From Micromonospora sp. KC723 (lineage in GTDB: Bacteria; Actinomycetota; Actinomycetes; Mycobacteriales; Micromonosporaceae), in contig NZ_SMKD01000005.1 of NCBI RefSeq assembly GCF_004348595.1, positions 23,087 to 87,086 on the forward strand: a stretch of 64,000 bases of DNA, in the 5' to 3' direction. Position 1 is the first letter of the stretch; each line of letters starts with the position of its first letter. The notes below the pieces were generated by a model that saw only the letters and a program-made list of their open reading frames with translations, was not told where the DNA came from and made no database searches. Shown here in pieces: positions 37,546 through 45,604 of the stretch. Position numbers and translations under genes: made by a program.

Positions 37546-38784
37546 GTGGTCAACCAGTCCGCGCCCACCCCGCTGCTGAGCGTCGTCGTCCCGGTCCACG
37601 GGGTGGAGGCGTACCTGCACCAGTGCCTCGATTCGATCCGCGAGGACGTCCCCGCCGCCGACGCGGGCGCGGTGGAGATCGTCGCCGTCGACGACGCCTC
37701 GCCGGACCGGTGCGGTGAGCTGCTGCGGGAGTACGCGGCGGCCCACCCGGGCGTCCGCACCGTCCACCTGGACGTCAACGTCGGTCTGGGTCCGGCCCGC
37801 AACGCCGGGCTGGACGTGGCCACCGGTGACTACGTCTGGTTCGTCGACAGCGACGACTGGCTGCCGCCGGGCACCATCCCGGCGGTACTGGCACGCCTGC
37901 GGGCGCACCGCCCGGACGTCATGATCGTCGACCACCTGCGGGTGCACGAGGACGGCCGGCACGAGACCGACGCCAGCAGCCCGCTGCTGCGCGGTACGCC
38001 GGACGTGGTGCGGCTGGCCGACCGGCCGCAGCTGCTGCGCGTGCAGCACACCGCGTGGAACAAGGTGGTCCGCCGAACCTTCCTGGACGAGTTGGAGTTG
38101 CGCTTCCATCCCGGCTGGTACGAGGACATCCCGTTCAGCCATCCGCTGCTGATCGGCGCGGAGCGGATCTGCGTGCTGGACCGGGTCTGCTACCACTACC
38201 GCCAGGGCCGGCAGGGCGCGATCACCTCCACCCGCAGCGGCCGCCACTTCGACGCCTTCGACCAGTACGACCGGCTGCTGGACTGGGTACGGCGGCGGTA
38301 CCCGGACGACCGGCTGCACGCCGAGCTGTTCGGGCTGATGGTGAACCACATGCTCGTGGTGGTCGGCAACGACGACCGGCTGCACCCGCACCTGCGGCGC
38401 GCCTTCTTCCGCCGGGTGGCCGAGCAGTACCGGCGCCACCTTCCGGCGAGCGGCTACCCCCGCCCGGGCGGCGTGGCCGGGATCAAGCACCGGCTGGTCG
38501 GCCGGGACAGCTACCTCGCGTACGCGGCGTTGCGGCGCGCCCACCGGATGGCGGGCCGGGTGCGGCAGCCCGCCGCCCCGCCCACCACCGCCGAGCTCGC
38601 GACCGCGCCGGCCGGGCCGGGCCGGGCCGCCGCGGTGGACGACCCGGCACCGTCCGGACCGGTACGGGCGGACGGGTCGGCCCAGGCCGGACCGGCAGGG
38701 ACGCACGGGTCGGCCCAGGCCGCACCCGCGCGGACGGACGGGTCGGCACAGCCGGACGTGCTGGCGGGGCAGGGCACTCCGTGA
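37546..38784 (+). CDS. Family 2 glycosyltransferase with repetitive C-terminus
   Basis: 412 aa, cytoplasmic. The GT-A domain begins LLSVVVPVHGVEAYLHQCLDSI and has VAVDDASPDRC, the GLGPARNAGLD block and the metal-binding FVDSDDW. The later NKVVRRTFLDE and YEDIPFSHPLL blocks are typical of GT2 enzymes that add sugars or polyol phosphates to wall polymers and capsules. Residues from about 345 on are low complexity with an 11-residue repeat. GTG 37546 has GAGGG about 7 bases upstream, and ATG 37528 lacks such a signal. It is the first gene of the rightward nonulosonate set. Confidence 0.82.
   Translation: MVNQSAPTPLLSVVVPVHGVEAYLHQCLDSIREDVPAADAGAVEIVAVDDASPDRCGELLREYAAAHPGVRTVHLDVNVGLGPARNAGLDVATGDYVWFVDSDDWLPPGTIPAVLARLRAHRPDVMIVDHLRVHEDGRHETDASSPLLRGTPDVVRLADRPQLLRVQHTAWNKVVRRTFLDELELRFHPGWYEDIPFSHPLLIGAERICVLDRVCYHYRQGRQGAITSTRSGRHFDAFDQYDRLLDWVRRRYPDDRLHAELFGLMVNHMLVVVGNDDRLHPHLRRAFFRRVAEQYRRHLPASGYPRPGGVAGIKHRLVGRDSYLAYAALRRAHRMAGRVRQPAAPPTTAELATAPAGPGRAAAVDDPAPSGPVRADGSAQAGPAGTHGSAQAAPARTDGSAQPDVLAGQGTP
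38671..38754 (+). repeat. 33-bp tandem repeat inside the GT2 gene
   Basis: Near-identical units start at 38671, 38704 and 38737, exactly 33 bases apart, each opening with GACGGGTCGGC or CACGGGTCGGC. They encode an 11-residue unit of the form D/H-G-S-A-Q-A-x-P-A-x-T. The period is a multiple of three, so copy number can change without breaking the frame. Confidence 0.75.
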
Positions 38785-38931
38785 GGGTCCTGGTCGGTGG
38801 TTCCGGTCTCCCGAGCCGGACCGGCCGCCCGGCACGGCCGGGTCGGGGCGGAAGATGTTCCGGTCGTCCGTGGACGACGACGAGGCAAGGACCGCGCATC
38901 GGCGCGGACGCACAGTGAACAGGGGTCGGGC

Positions 38932-39984
38932 ATGACGGTGACAGTGAAGATCGGACCACACCTGGTGGGGGCCGGTGAACGTCCGTTCGTGGTCGCCGAG
39001 ATGTCCGGCAACCACAACGGGGACCTGGACCGGGCCCTGGCCATCGTGGACGCCGTCGCGGCCAGCGGCGCGCACGCGCTGAAGTTGCAGACCTACCGGC
39101 CCGACACGATCACCATCGACGTCGACTCCCCCGCCTTCCGGATCTCGGGCGGCCACGAGCTGTGGGGCGGCGAGAACCTGTACCGGCTCTACGAGAAGGC
39201 CCACACCCCGTACGAGTGGCACGCGCCGATCTTCGCCCGGGCCCGGGAGCGGGGGCTGACCGTCTTCTCCTCACCCTTCGACCCGACCGCGGTGGAGCTG
39301 CTGGAGGAACTGGACGCGCCGGCGTACAAGATCGCCTCGTCGGAGCTGGTCGACCTGCCGCTGATCCGGCTGGTGGCCGGCACCGGCAAGCCAATGGTGA
39401 TCTCCACCGGGATGGCCACGGTCGCCGAGATCGACGCCGCGGTGCGTACCGCACGGGAGGCGGGCGCGGGCGGCATCGTCCTGCTGGCCTGCACCGCCTC
39501 CTACCCGGCGCCGCCGGGCGACAGCAACCTGCGTCGCATCCCGGTACTCGCCGACCTGTTCGGGGTGCCGGTGGGCCTGTCCGACCACACCCCCGGCATC
39601 GGGGTGCCGGTCGCCTCGGTGGCGCTGGGTGCCTGCTTCATCGAGAAGCACGTGACGCTGGACCGGTCCGACGGTGGAGTGGACTCCGACTTCTCGCTCA
39701 ACCCGGCCGAGCTGGCCGCGCTGGTCGTCGAGTCGGAGCGGGCGTACGCGGCGCTGGGCGGGACGATGGTCGGCCCGACTCCGGCCGAGCGGGAGGGGTT
39801 GCGCTTCCGCCGGTCCCTCTGGGTCGTCGAGGACGTCCGCGCCGGCGACCCGGTGACCGAGCGGAACGTCCGCTCGATCCGGCCGGCCGGCGGGCTGCCC
39901 CCGGCGACGATCGGCACCGTGCTCGGCCGCGCCTTCGCCGTCGACGTTCCCCGGGGCACCCCGCTGAGCTGGGACCTGATCTGA
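38932..39984 (+). CDS. pseI: Pseudaminic acid synthase (NeuB family)
   Basis: Condenses phosphoenolpyruvate with the 6-deoxy-diamino-hexose from PseG to give pseudaminic acid. The 350-aa protein has the NeuB barrel (FVVAEMSGNHNGDLDRAL, KLQTYRPDTIT, SSPFDPTAVELLEEL, YKIASSELVDLPLI, CTASYPAP, GLSDHTPGIGVPVASVALGACFIEKHVTLDR). A C-terminal antifreeze-like SAF domain follows (about 290-350, RSLWVVEDVRAGDPVTERNVRSIRP). The TYRPDTIT and SGGHELWGG context is of the PseI type, not the sialic NeuB type. Starts at ATG 38932. It is separated from the other pse genes by the inverted ACP operon. Confidence 0.9.
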   Translation: MTVTVKIGPHLVGAGERPFVVAEMSGNHNGDLDRALAIVDAVAASGAHALKLQTYRPDTITIDVDSPAFRISGGHELWGGENLYRLYEKAHTPYEWHAPIFARARERGLTVFSSPFDPTAVELLEELDAPAYKIASSELVDLPLIRLVAGTGKPMVISTGMATVAEIDAAVRTAREAGAGGIVLLACTASYPAPPGDSNLRRIPVLADLFGVPVGLSDHTPGIGVPVASVALGACFIEKHVTLDRSDGGVDSDFSLNPAELAALVVESERAYAALGGTMVGPTPAEREGLRFRRSLWVVEDVRAGDPVTERNVRSIRPAGGLPPATIGTVLGRAFAVDVPRGTPLSWDLI

Positions 39985-39988
39985 CGCC

Positions 39989-40018
39989 GCCGCCGTCCCG
40001 GATCACCGGGACGGCGGC
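39989..40018. terminator. Hairpin between convergent pseI and PPTase-like gene
   Basis: A perfect 13-bp stem (GCCGCCGTCCCGG against CCGGGACGGCGGC) with an ATCA loop starts 4 bases after the pseI stop. It probably serves both directions. Confidence 0.8.
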
Positions 40019-40070
40019 CCGCCGCTTCGCCGCCCCCGCGACGGCCGTCGTGGGGTGGCAGGCGGGCAGG

Positions 40071-40520
40071 TCAGGGAGCGAAGGCCACCGTGACGACCAG
40101 GTCGGCCACGCGCAGGGTCCGCCACACCGCCGGCGTCTGCGGGGGTACCGCCAGCCCGTGCCGCCGCCACCAGGCGGCCACCGGCACCTCCGCCAGCTTG
40201 CACAGGCTCTCCGCCCGGGTCCAGCGGGCCCAGAAGTCGGTGTGCCCGAACCGTCGGGCCAACGCGGGCGGCACCTCGGCGTCGGCCCGTTCGGCGTCCA
40301 CCGCCACCCGCCAACCCGGTGCCGGCGGGCCGTACCAGCCGACGCAGCGCCCGTCGTCGAGGTGACTGCGGGTCACCGCGTACGCCAGCTCGGCCGGCGT
40401 GCCGACCCGCAGGTGCCGTTCGGCGGCGGCCAGCAGCGCCGGCACCGGACGGGTGCCGGCCGGGCCGGGCGGGGCCGGCCGGCAACCCACCCCGGCCGGC
40501 GTCTCAGACGGAGGCCGCAC
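40071..40520 (-). CDS. 4'-phosphopantetheinyl-transferase-like protein
   Basis: A 149-aa protein, last gene of a coupled leftward operon with an acyl carrier protein. It shows the two metal/CoA-binding regions of Sfp-type PPTases in the right order: WRVAVDAER, like the family's G-V-D-x-E, and FWARWTRAESLCKL, like W-T-x-K-E-A-x-x-K. The usual Lys-Glu of the second motif reads Ala-Glu, and the N-terminal half is short, so activity is uncertain. The presumed role is to attach phosphopantetheine to the operon's ACP. GTG 40520 overlaps the SDR gene end by 17 bases, and a later start is possible. Confidence 0.6.
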   Translation of the reverse strand: MRPPSETPAGVGCRPAPPGPAGTRPVPALLAAAERHLRVGTPAELAYAVTRSHLDDGRCVGWYGPPAPGWRVAVDAERADAEVPPALARRFGHTDFWARWTRAESLCKLAEVPVAAWWRRHGLAVPPQTPAVWRTLRVADLVVTVAFAP

Positions 40521-41250
40521 CGTCCACCACGATCACCTGACCGTTGATGTTGGTGTGTTCGCGCAGCAGCATCCGTACCACCGGCACGACCTCGTCCGGC
40601 TCGGTGAGGTGCCCGGTCGGGGTACGGCGGACGATCTGGTCGAGCTGGGTGCTGCCCAGCACGGCGGACATCTCCGAGGCGAAGAAACCCGGCGCGACCG
40701 CGTTGACCAACATCCGGCCGCCCAGCTCCCGGGCCAGCGAGCGGGTCGCCGCGTCCATGCCGCCCTTGGTGGCCGAGTACGCCACCAGGCCGGGGAAGCC
40801 GCGCTGCGCGCAGATCGAGGTGACGTTGACGATCCGCCCGCGGCGGCCACCGCCGAGCATCCGCCGGACCACCAGGCGGGTGAGGTGCAGCGGCGCGGTC
40901 AGGTTCGTCTCGACGATCCGGGCGATGTCTGCGGTGGAGGTGTGCGTGTGCATCGAGTCCTGGCCGACGGCGGCGTTGTTGACCAGCCCGTCCACCGGGC
41001 CGAGCCGCTCCTCCGCCGCCCGTAGGAAGGCCTGAGCGGCGGGCAGGTCGGTGACGTCGACCGCGCCGACGTGCACCCGGTCGGGGTACGCCTCGGCCAG
41101 CTTCGCCAGTTCGGGGGTGACGGTACGGGCGAACGCGGCCACCTTCACCCCGGCGTCGAGCAGGTCGGTGACGATGGCCAGCCCCAGTCCGCGGGAACCG
41201 CCGGAGACCAGGACCACGGAACTGGGTGGGACCAGCGGGGTGTCAGACAT
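40504..41250 (-). CDS. FabG-like short-chain dehydrogenase/reductase
   Basis: A 248-aa NAD(P)H-dependent ketoreductase. It has GGSRGLG near 17-23, DVTD, NNAAVG and a catalytic YSATKGG after the Ser in VNVTSICA. The C-terminal INGQVIVVDGAASV is typical of FabG-type enzymes. It is embedded between an acyl-adenylate ligase (overlap 8 bases) and a PPTase-like gene in an ACP operon. This suggests it reduces a 3-oxoacyl-ACP, or forms a hydroxyacyl group while bound to the carrier. Context-based inference. Confidence 0.85.
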   Translation of the reverse strand: MSDTPLVPPSSVVLVSGGSRGLGLAIVTDLLDAGVKVAAFARTVTPELAKLAEAYPDRVHVGAVDVTDLPAAQAFLRAAEERLGPVDGLVNNAAVGQDSMHTHTSTADIARIVETNLTAPLHLTRLVVRRMLGGGRRGRIVNVTSICAQRGFPGLVAYSATKGGMDAATRSLARELGGRMLVNAVAPGFFASEMSAVLGSTQLDQIVRRTPTGHLTEPDEVVPVVRMLLREHTNINGQVIVVDGAASV

Positions 41251-42475
41251 CGCTCTTCAACGTCTCCTTCACGGGGATCTCGGGCAGCAGGCGGATCCGG
41301 CGGGGTACCGCGTGGTCGGGTAGCCGGTCGGCGCACCAACGGACCAGCTCGGCCTCGTCCGGCGCGTCGTCCGACGTGGTCGGGACCACCTCGGCGACCA
41401 CCATCCGGCCGAGCAGCGGCGCCCGGCGGCCGGTGACCCGCGCCCAGGCCAGCCGCGGGTGCGCGGCGAGCACGCCCCGGACCAGGCCGGCGGAGACCTT
41501 GCTCCCACCCACGTTGATCTCGTCGGAGTCCAGCCGGCCGGTGATCAGCACCCGGCCGTCGACGACCTGCACCCGGTCACCGGTGCGCACCGGGCCGTCG
41601 AGCCCGGCGCCGTGGTGCGGGGAGGTGATCACCAGTTCCTCGCCGTCGACCGAGAGGGTCGGCCGGCCGGGCATCCGGCGGTCCAGCCACTCGACCGGGA
41701 AGCCGGCCCGGCCGTCGTGGACCACGATGGAGGCCCCGACCTCCGAGGAGGCGTAGATCCAGGAGATCCGGGCTGCCGGGAAGAGCTCCCGCAGCTGGTC
41801 CAGCACGGCCTGGTCGACCGGTTCGCCGCCGAGGGTGAGCTGCCGCAGCGGCACCCGGGCCAGCGCCGCCCCGTCCCGGTGCAGGGTGCGCCGCCAGAAC
41901 GTCGGGGTGCCGGAGGCGGCGTCCACCCGGTGCGCGGCGGCGAGCGCCGGCCACTCGTCGAGCTCGTCGGCGTCCACCACCACCAGGTGCTGGTCCGGCT
42001 GGGTCAGCGACAGGGTCACCACCTGCCACCAGGCGTACGTGCCGGGGGCGTACGGGCAGAGCCAGGTGCGGGCCGGCTGGACACCGCGGACGGTGGTCAA
42101 CGACTCCAGGGTGTGCCCGACCCGTTTGGGCCGCCCCGTGGAGCCCGAGGTGAGCAGCCAGAGCCGACCCGGTTCGGCGGGACGCGCCCGGACCGGGGGC
42201 GCGGCGTGCCCGCCGTCGGGCTCCGGACCGATCACGGTGAAACCGGCCTCCCGCAGCTCGTCGCGCATCGCCTGGTCCACCCGCCCGGCGGAGGCGAGCA
42301 GCAGCTCGGTGCCGTGCCCGGCGTGGTGCCGGGCGGCGGCCAGGGCGTCGGCCGGGCGGGCGGTGAGGACGGCGGCCGGCGACGGCAGCACCGGCTCGGG
42401 CAGTTCGCGCCAGGTCGACACGTGGCCACCGACGACGATCCGGTTGTCCAGGCCGGCGCGGGTGCCGGTGGTCAC
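41243..42475 (-). CDS. Acyl-adenylate ligase loading a carrier protein
   Basis: A 410-aa ANL-superfamily enzyme. It has the P-loop LLTSGSTGRPKRVGHT, LGGEPVDQ, IYASSEVG, GRLDSDEINVGGSKVS (hinge) and a C-terminal IPVKETLKSDV with the catalytic lysine. It is shorter than fatty acyl-CoA ligases because the N-terminal domain is reduced, as in some stand-alone ACP-loading ligases. GTG 42475 overlaps the ACP stop as GTGA, so ACP and ligase should be made in fixed ratio. The acid it activates is unknown. A small hydroxy or oxo acid would fit the adjacent ketoreductase. Confidence 0.85.
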   Translation of the reverse strand: MTTGTRAGLDNRIVVGGHVSTWRELPEPVLPSPAAVLTARPADALAAARHHAGHGTELLLASAGRVDQAMRDELREAGFTVIGPEPDGGHAAPPVRARPAEPGRLWLLTSGSTGRPKRVGHTLESLTTVRGVQPARTWLCPYAPGTYAWWQVVTLSLTQPDQHLVVVDADELDEWPALAAAHRVDAASGTPTFWRRTLHRDGAALARVPLRQLTLGGEPVDQAVLDQLRELFPAARISWIYASSEVGASIVVHDGRAGFPVEWLDRRMPGRPTLSVDGEELVITSPHHGAGLDGPVRTGDRVQVVDGRVLITGRLDSDEINVGGSKVSAGLVRGVLAAHPRLAWARVTGRRAPLLGRMVVAEVVPTTSDDAPDEAELVRWCADRLPDHAVPRRIRLLPEIPVKETLKSDV

Positions 42476-42723
42476 TGGCGTTGGAGGGTCTCGAGGAAGT
42501 CGAGGACGTCCCCGACGGTGGCGATGCGGCGCAGGCCGGGAGCGTCGAAGTTGAGTTCCTCCCCCGTGGCGTCCTCGACCCGCAGGGCCAGTTCCGAGAA
42601 GTCCAGCGACCGGAAGCCGATTTCCCGCAGGTCGGCGGCGTCGTCGTCCGGCAACGTCCGGCCCTGGTTCGCCAGCACCTGCGACATGAGGTCGCGGATG
42701 TGTGCGCGGCTCAGTTCGTTCAT
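42472..42723 (-). CDS. Acyl carrier protein
   Basis: 83 aa, four-helix carrier. The attachment serine lies in IGFRSLDFSELALRVEDATG, where the usual D-S-L reads R-S-L. VGDVLDFLE forms the last helix. Acidic overall. It is the first gene of the leftward operon ACP, ligase, SDR, PPTase-like, and starts at ATG 42723. It diverges from the PseH-like acetyltransferase across 90 bases containing a strong palindrome. Its position inside the pseudaminic-acid genes suggests it carries an acyl group for sugar modification and does not serve fatty acid synthesis. Confidence 0.85.
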   Translation of the reverse strand: MNELSRAHIRDLMSQVLANQGRTLPDDDAADLREIGFRSLDFSELALRVEDATGEELNFDAPGLRRIATVGDVLDFLETLQRQ

Positions 42724-42740
42724 GCGGCGGAGTGTAGCGC

Positions 42741-42767
42741 CCGGAAAATGCCGACGGCATTTCCCGG
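42741..42767. promoter_or_regulatory. 27-bp palindrome in the ACP/pseH divergent promoter
   Basis: Dyad of CCGG-A-AAATGCCG, a central A, then CGGCATTT-C-CCGG. Only the A/C pair flanking the CCGG arms fails to match. It lies 18 bases upstream of the ACP start and 46 upstream of the acetyltransferase start, in the only AT-rich patch nearby. It is a likely binding site for a dimeric regulator controlling both directions. Which protein binds is unknown. Confidence 0.5.
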
Positions 42768-42813
42768 GTAGGGTTTCCGGCCGGACACGGAATCGCACGG
42801 AAAGGGGCCGCCA

Positions 42814-43323
42814 GTGCTGCGCGACGCGACCGGGGACGACGTTCACCTGATGTTGTCCTGGCGTAATCAGGAAGCCAACCGGCAGGTCAGCAAGACCAGT
42901 CACGTGATCTCCGCCGCCGAACACGCGGCGTGGTGGTCCCGGGCGCGCGTCGACCCCACCCGGCGGGTGCTCGTGTACGAGCGCGACGGGCTGCCCTGCG
43001 GCGTGGTGACCTTCTTCGACCTGCGCCTGACCGACCCACGTACCGGGGCCTGGGGGTTCTACCTGGACGCCGACGGTCTGGCCGAGCGGGGCGAGACACT
43101 GCCCGCCTGGCTGGAGGTGATGCGCGAGGCGGTGGACCACGCGTTCGACGCGCTGGCGCTGGACCGGCTCGACGGGGAGGTGCTGGCGCACAACACCGTC
43201 GTACGCCAGATGAACCGACGGTTCCGGTTCGTCGAGGGGACCCCGCGACGGCAGGTGCACGACGGGCGGGAAATCGAGGTCATCCCGATTTCCCTGGCAC
43301 GGGAGAATCGCCGCCGCCGCTGA
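42814..43323 (+). CDS. pseH: PseH-like GNAT N-acyltransferase
   Basis: A 169-aa GNAT protein. In the pseudaminic-acid pathway PseH acetylates the 4-amino group of the UDP-linked sugar made by PseC. The fold is visible as LMLSWRNQEANRQVS, the CGVVTFFDLRLTD strand pair, GFYLD and the DRLDGEVLAHNTVVRQMNRRFRFVEGT block, which matches the end of PseH proteins (neighbour-residue N, then a phenylalanine-rich strand). Because it diverges from an acyl carrier operon, it may accept an acyl-ACP donor in place of acetyl-CoA. This is inferred. GTG 42814 follows a GGGG run. Confidence 0.8.
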   Translation: MLRDATGDDVHLMLSWRNQEANRQVSKTSHVISAAEHAAWWSRARVDPTRRVLVYERDGLPCGVVTFFDLRLTDPRTGAWGFYLDADGLAERGETLPAWLEVMREAVDHAFDALALDRLDGEVLAHNTVVRQMNRRFRFVEGTPRRQVHDGREIEVIPISLARENRRRR

Positions 43324-43394
43324 TCTCGACAATTGTCCGCCCGGCATTAACCGGCCCGACATCAGGCGTTCATTCCCGCGCCGGCCGCGTCGGT

Positions 43395-45125
43395 TCAGCC
43401 GCGTCGCCAGGCGGCCCAGTGCTGCCGGGGGTTGCCGCCGAGCCGGACGAAGCCGTACCGGGCCCCGTCCCAGTCGTCCGGCTCGCCGGGCGCCCAGCGG
43501 GTGAGGACCACGTCGGCGGCGGCCGGCGGGCGGTCCCGGAACCACCGCACATCCGTCCAGGTCACCTGGTGGCTGAGGTTGAACCGCACGATGTAGTGCA
43601 CGCCGACGGAGGCGTACACCCGCTCGCCGGGACGCAACCCCAGCTCGACCAGGCGCGGGGTGGGGGCGGTGGCGGCCACCATCGGCCGCACCAACCGGTC
43701 GGTGATCACCGCCATGGTGCCGACGTTCACCACCACCAGCGCGGCGAGCACGCCGGTGCGCAGCCGGGGCCGACGGACCGCGGCCACCAGCAACAGGCAG
43801 CCGACGACGCCCACCGCCGCGCCGGTGAACGGCCGGAACTCCCGCCAGCCGCCGGTCAACGCCATCAGGTCCGGCGCGCCGAAACCGCCGTAGCGCAGCG
43901 CGTGGCCCCGGCTGGCCACGTACGCGAGCCGGGCCGCGATCAGCGCCGCCCCGCCGATCAGCAACGCCACCGCGACGGCGGTGTGGCGCAGCGCCACCCG
44001 TCCGGCCACGGCGAGCAGCACCGCCACCCCGACCAGCAGCCAGAACGGGGCGACCATCTGCACGTACCGGCCGTAGATGGCGTCCAGTGGCTTCGACGTG
44101 ATGCCGGCGAGGATCACCGACGCGCCACCGGCCACACCGACGCTCGTCACCAGGGCGACGCCGAGCGTCCAGCGGACGGCCGCGTCCCACGTCGGCCGGA
44201 ACAGCTCGCGCACCGCGGCGGCCCAGGCGATCCCGGCCAGCCCGAAGGTGATCACCACCAGGTACCAGAGCTGGGTGGCGACGGCCGCCCCGAGGCGGAG
44301 CAGCCCCGGCCCGGACGCCACGGCCCGGAGGGTGCCGCCGCCGGGCGGGTTACCGAGCAGGTACACCCGGTCCCCGAGCAGCCGGATGCCGGCCTCGTTG
44401 ACCAGGGCGAGGGCCAGCACCGGCAGCACCGCGGCGAGGACCTGGGCGGGTGTCACCCGGCGGCGGGCGAGCAGCAGCAGGACCAGCCCGGCGTGCACCG
44501 CGACGATCACCAGACCCCGCGAGTGCAGCAGGTGGAACGCGCCCACCAGTGTCCCGACGGTCGCGGCGGCCACCGGCGCGGGCCGGGACATCCAGCGGTG
44601 CACGGCGAGCAGCCAGGCCAGCACCAGCGGCGCCAGCACCGCGTCGATCATCGCCACCTGGGCGTAGAAGGCCGTCGCCGGCAGGGTCGCCGCGACGGCG
44701 GCGGCGGCCAGGGCGGACGACCGGCGCAGCGCGAACAGCCGGCGGCCGAGCAGGTACGCCAGTGGCAGGGCGAGACTGTTCACCATCGCGTTGATCAGGT
44801 GCACCAGGCGGTAGCTGTCGGTGAACTCCCGGTCGCCGAGGAACGCCGGGGAGATGAGCATGGGGTAGCCGACTCGGCGCAGCGGACCGTTCTCACTGCT
44901 GAAGCCGCCCGGTCCGCCGGCGAGCGCCCGCGCGGTGTTGAGGTAGCTGTCCTCGTCGGTGTGCGCGATCGGCAGCGGGACGTGCCGGGCCAGCCACATC
45001 CGCCAACCGACCCCGGCCAACCAGCCCACCGCCAGCAGCGCCGGCACCAGCCACGTGCGCCGCGGCGGCGCCGGTGCCCGCGCCGGGCCGACGGCCGGTT
45101 GCCGCACCTCGGTGCCGGACGTCAT
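43395..45125 (-). CDS. GT-C family membrane glycosyltransferase
   Basis: A 576-aa polytopic protein of the ArnT/PMT-like superfamily with about 12 hydrophobic segments. The first extracytoplasmic loop carries HTDEDSYLNTARALAGG with the catalytic-type acidic pair, followed by GPLRRVGYPMLISPAF and FYAQVAMIDAVLAPLVLAWL. The C-terminal domain is extracellular (RPGERVYASVGVHYIVRFN). ATG 45125 has GGGAG 6 bases upstream. It faces away from pseB and probably adds a lipid-linked sugar to the polymer of this locus. Donor and acceptor are unknown. Confidence 0.78.
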   Translation of the reverse strand: MTSGTEVRQPAVGPARAPAPPRRTWLVPALLAVGWLAGVGWRMWLARHVPLPIAHTDEDSYLNTARALAGGPGGFSSENGPLRRVGYPMLISPAFLGDREFTDSYRLVHLINAMVNSLALPLAYLLGRRLFALRRSSALAAAAVAATLPATAFYAQVAMIDAVLAPLVLAWLLAVHRWMSRPAPVAAATVGTLVGAFHLLHSRGLVIVAVHAGLVLLLLARRRVTPAQVLAAVLPVLALALVNEAGIRLLGDRVYLLGNPPGGGTLRAVASGPGLLRLGAAVATQLWYLVVITFGLAGIAWAAAVRELFRPTWDAAVRWTLGVALVTSVGVAGGASVILAGITSKPLDAIYGRYVQMVAPFWLLVGVAVLLAVAGRVALRHTAVAVALLIGGAALIAARLAYVASRGHALRYGGFGAPDLMALTGGWREFRPFTGAAVGVVGCLLLVAAVRRPRLRTGVLAALVVVNVGTMAVITDRLVRPMVAATAPTPRLVELGLRPGERVYASVGVHYIVRFNLSHQVTWTDVRWFRDRPPAAADVVLTRWAPGEPDDWDGARYGFVRLGGNPRQHWAAWRRG

Positions 45126-45604
45126 CGCCATCTCCCGCTCACCCCGTCCACTGGTCACCCCGTCCGCCACCTGGCTCACCGCGCCCCCGCCCGTCGGTCC
45201 GACGGCCACCAGCCCGCGGAGCACCGGGTACCCGTCCACCCGACGAGGCACCCGACAGCGACCGCCGGGCGGACCAGGGCCCGACGGGCGCGGCGCGCGG
45301 ACGGGCCACCGGCCGAGGCGACCGCAGGTGGGCAGGGGTACGGGACAACCGGTGCCGGCCCCGAACAGGAACGGCCCGGGGCGGGCGGCGGCGCGCGGGC
45401 CACTGTAGTCGGACCGGTCCCGGCCGGTCGGCCGTTCCGCGCGGACGGTGGAAGTGTTCGCCTGCCCGCTGCCCGGCATTCACGGGAGCAGCGCGGGTGG
45501 TTCACCGGAGCGCGTCGATGTGTTAACCCGCCATGGCTAGCGTCCGTCCGGTCGCGTGGCCCCGGCCGCCCGGCAGGCGAACCTGCGATCATGGGAGCAC
45601 CACA
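45126..45604. other. 479-base intergenic region between GT-C gene and pseB
   Basis: No gene is convincing here, since open frames have the wrong codon bias. It separates two divergent transcripts and must hold both promoters. The only AT-rich spot is around 45518-45528 (GTGTTAACC), about 80 bases upstream of pseB. I see no repeats or strong hairpins. Confidence 0.5.
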
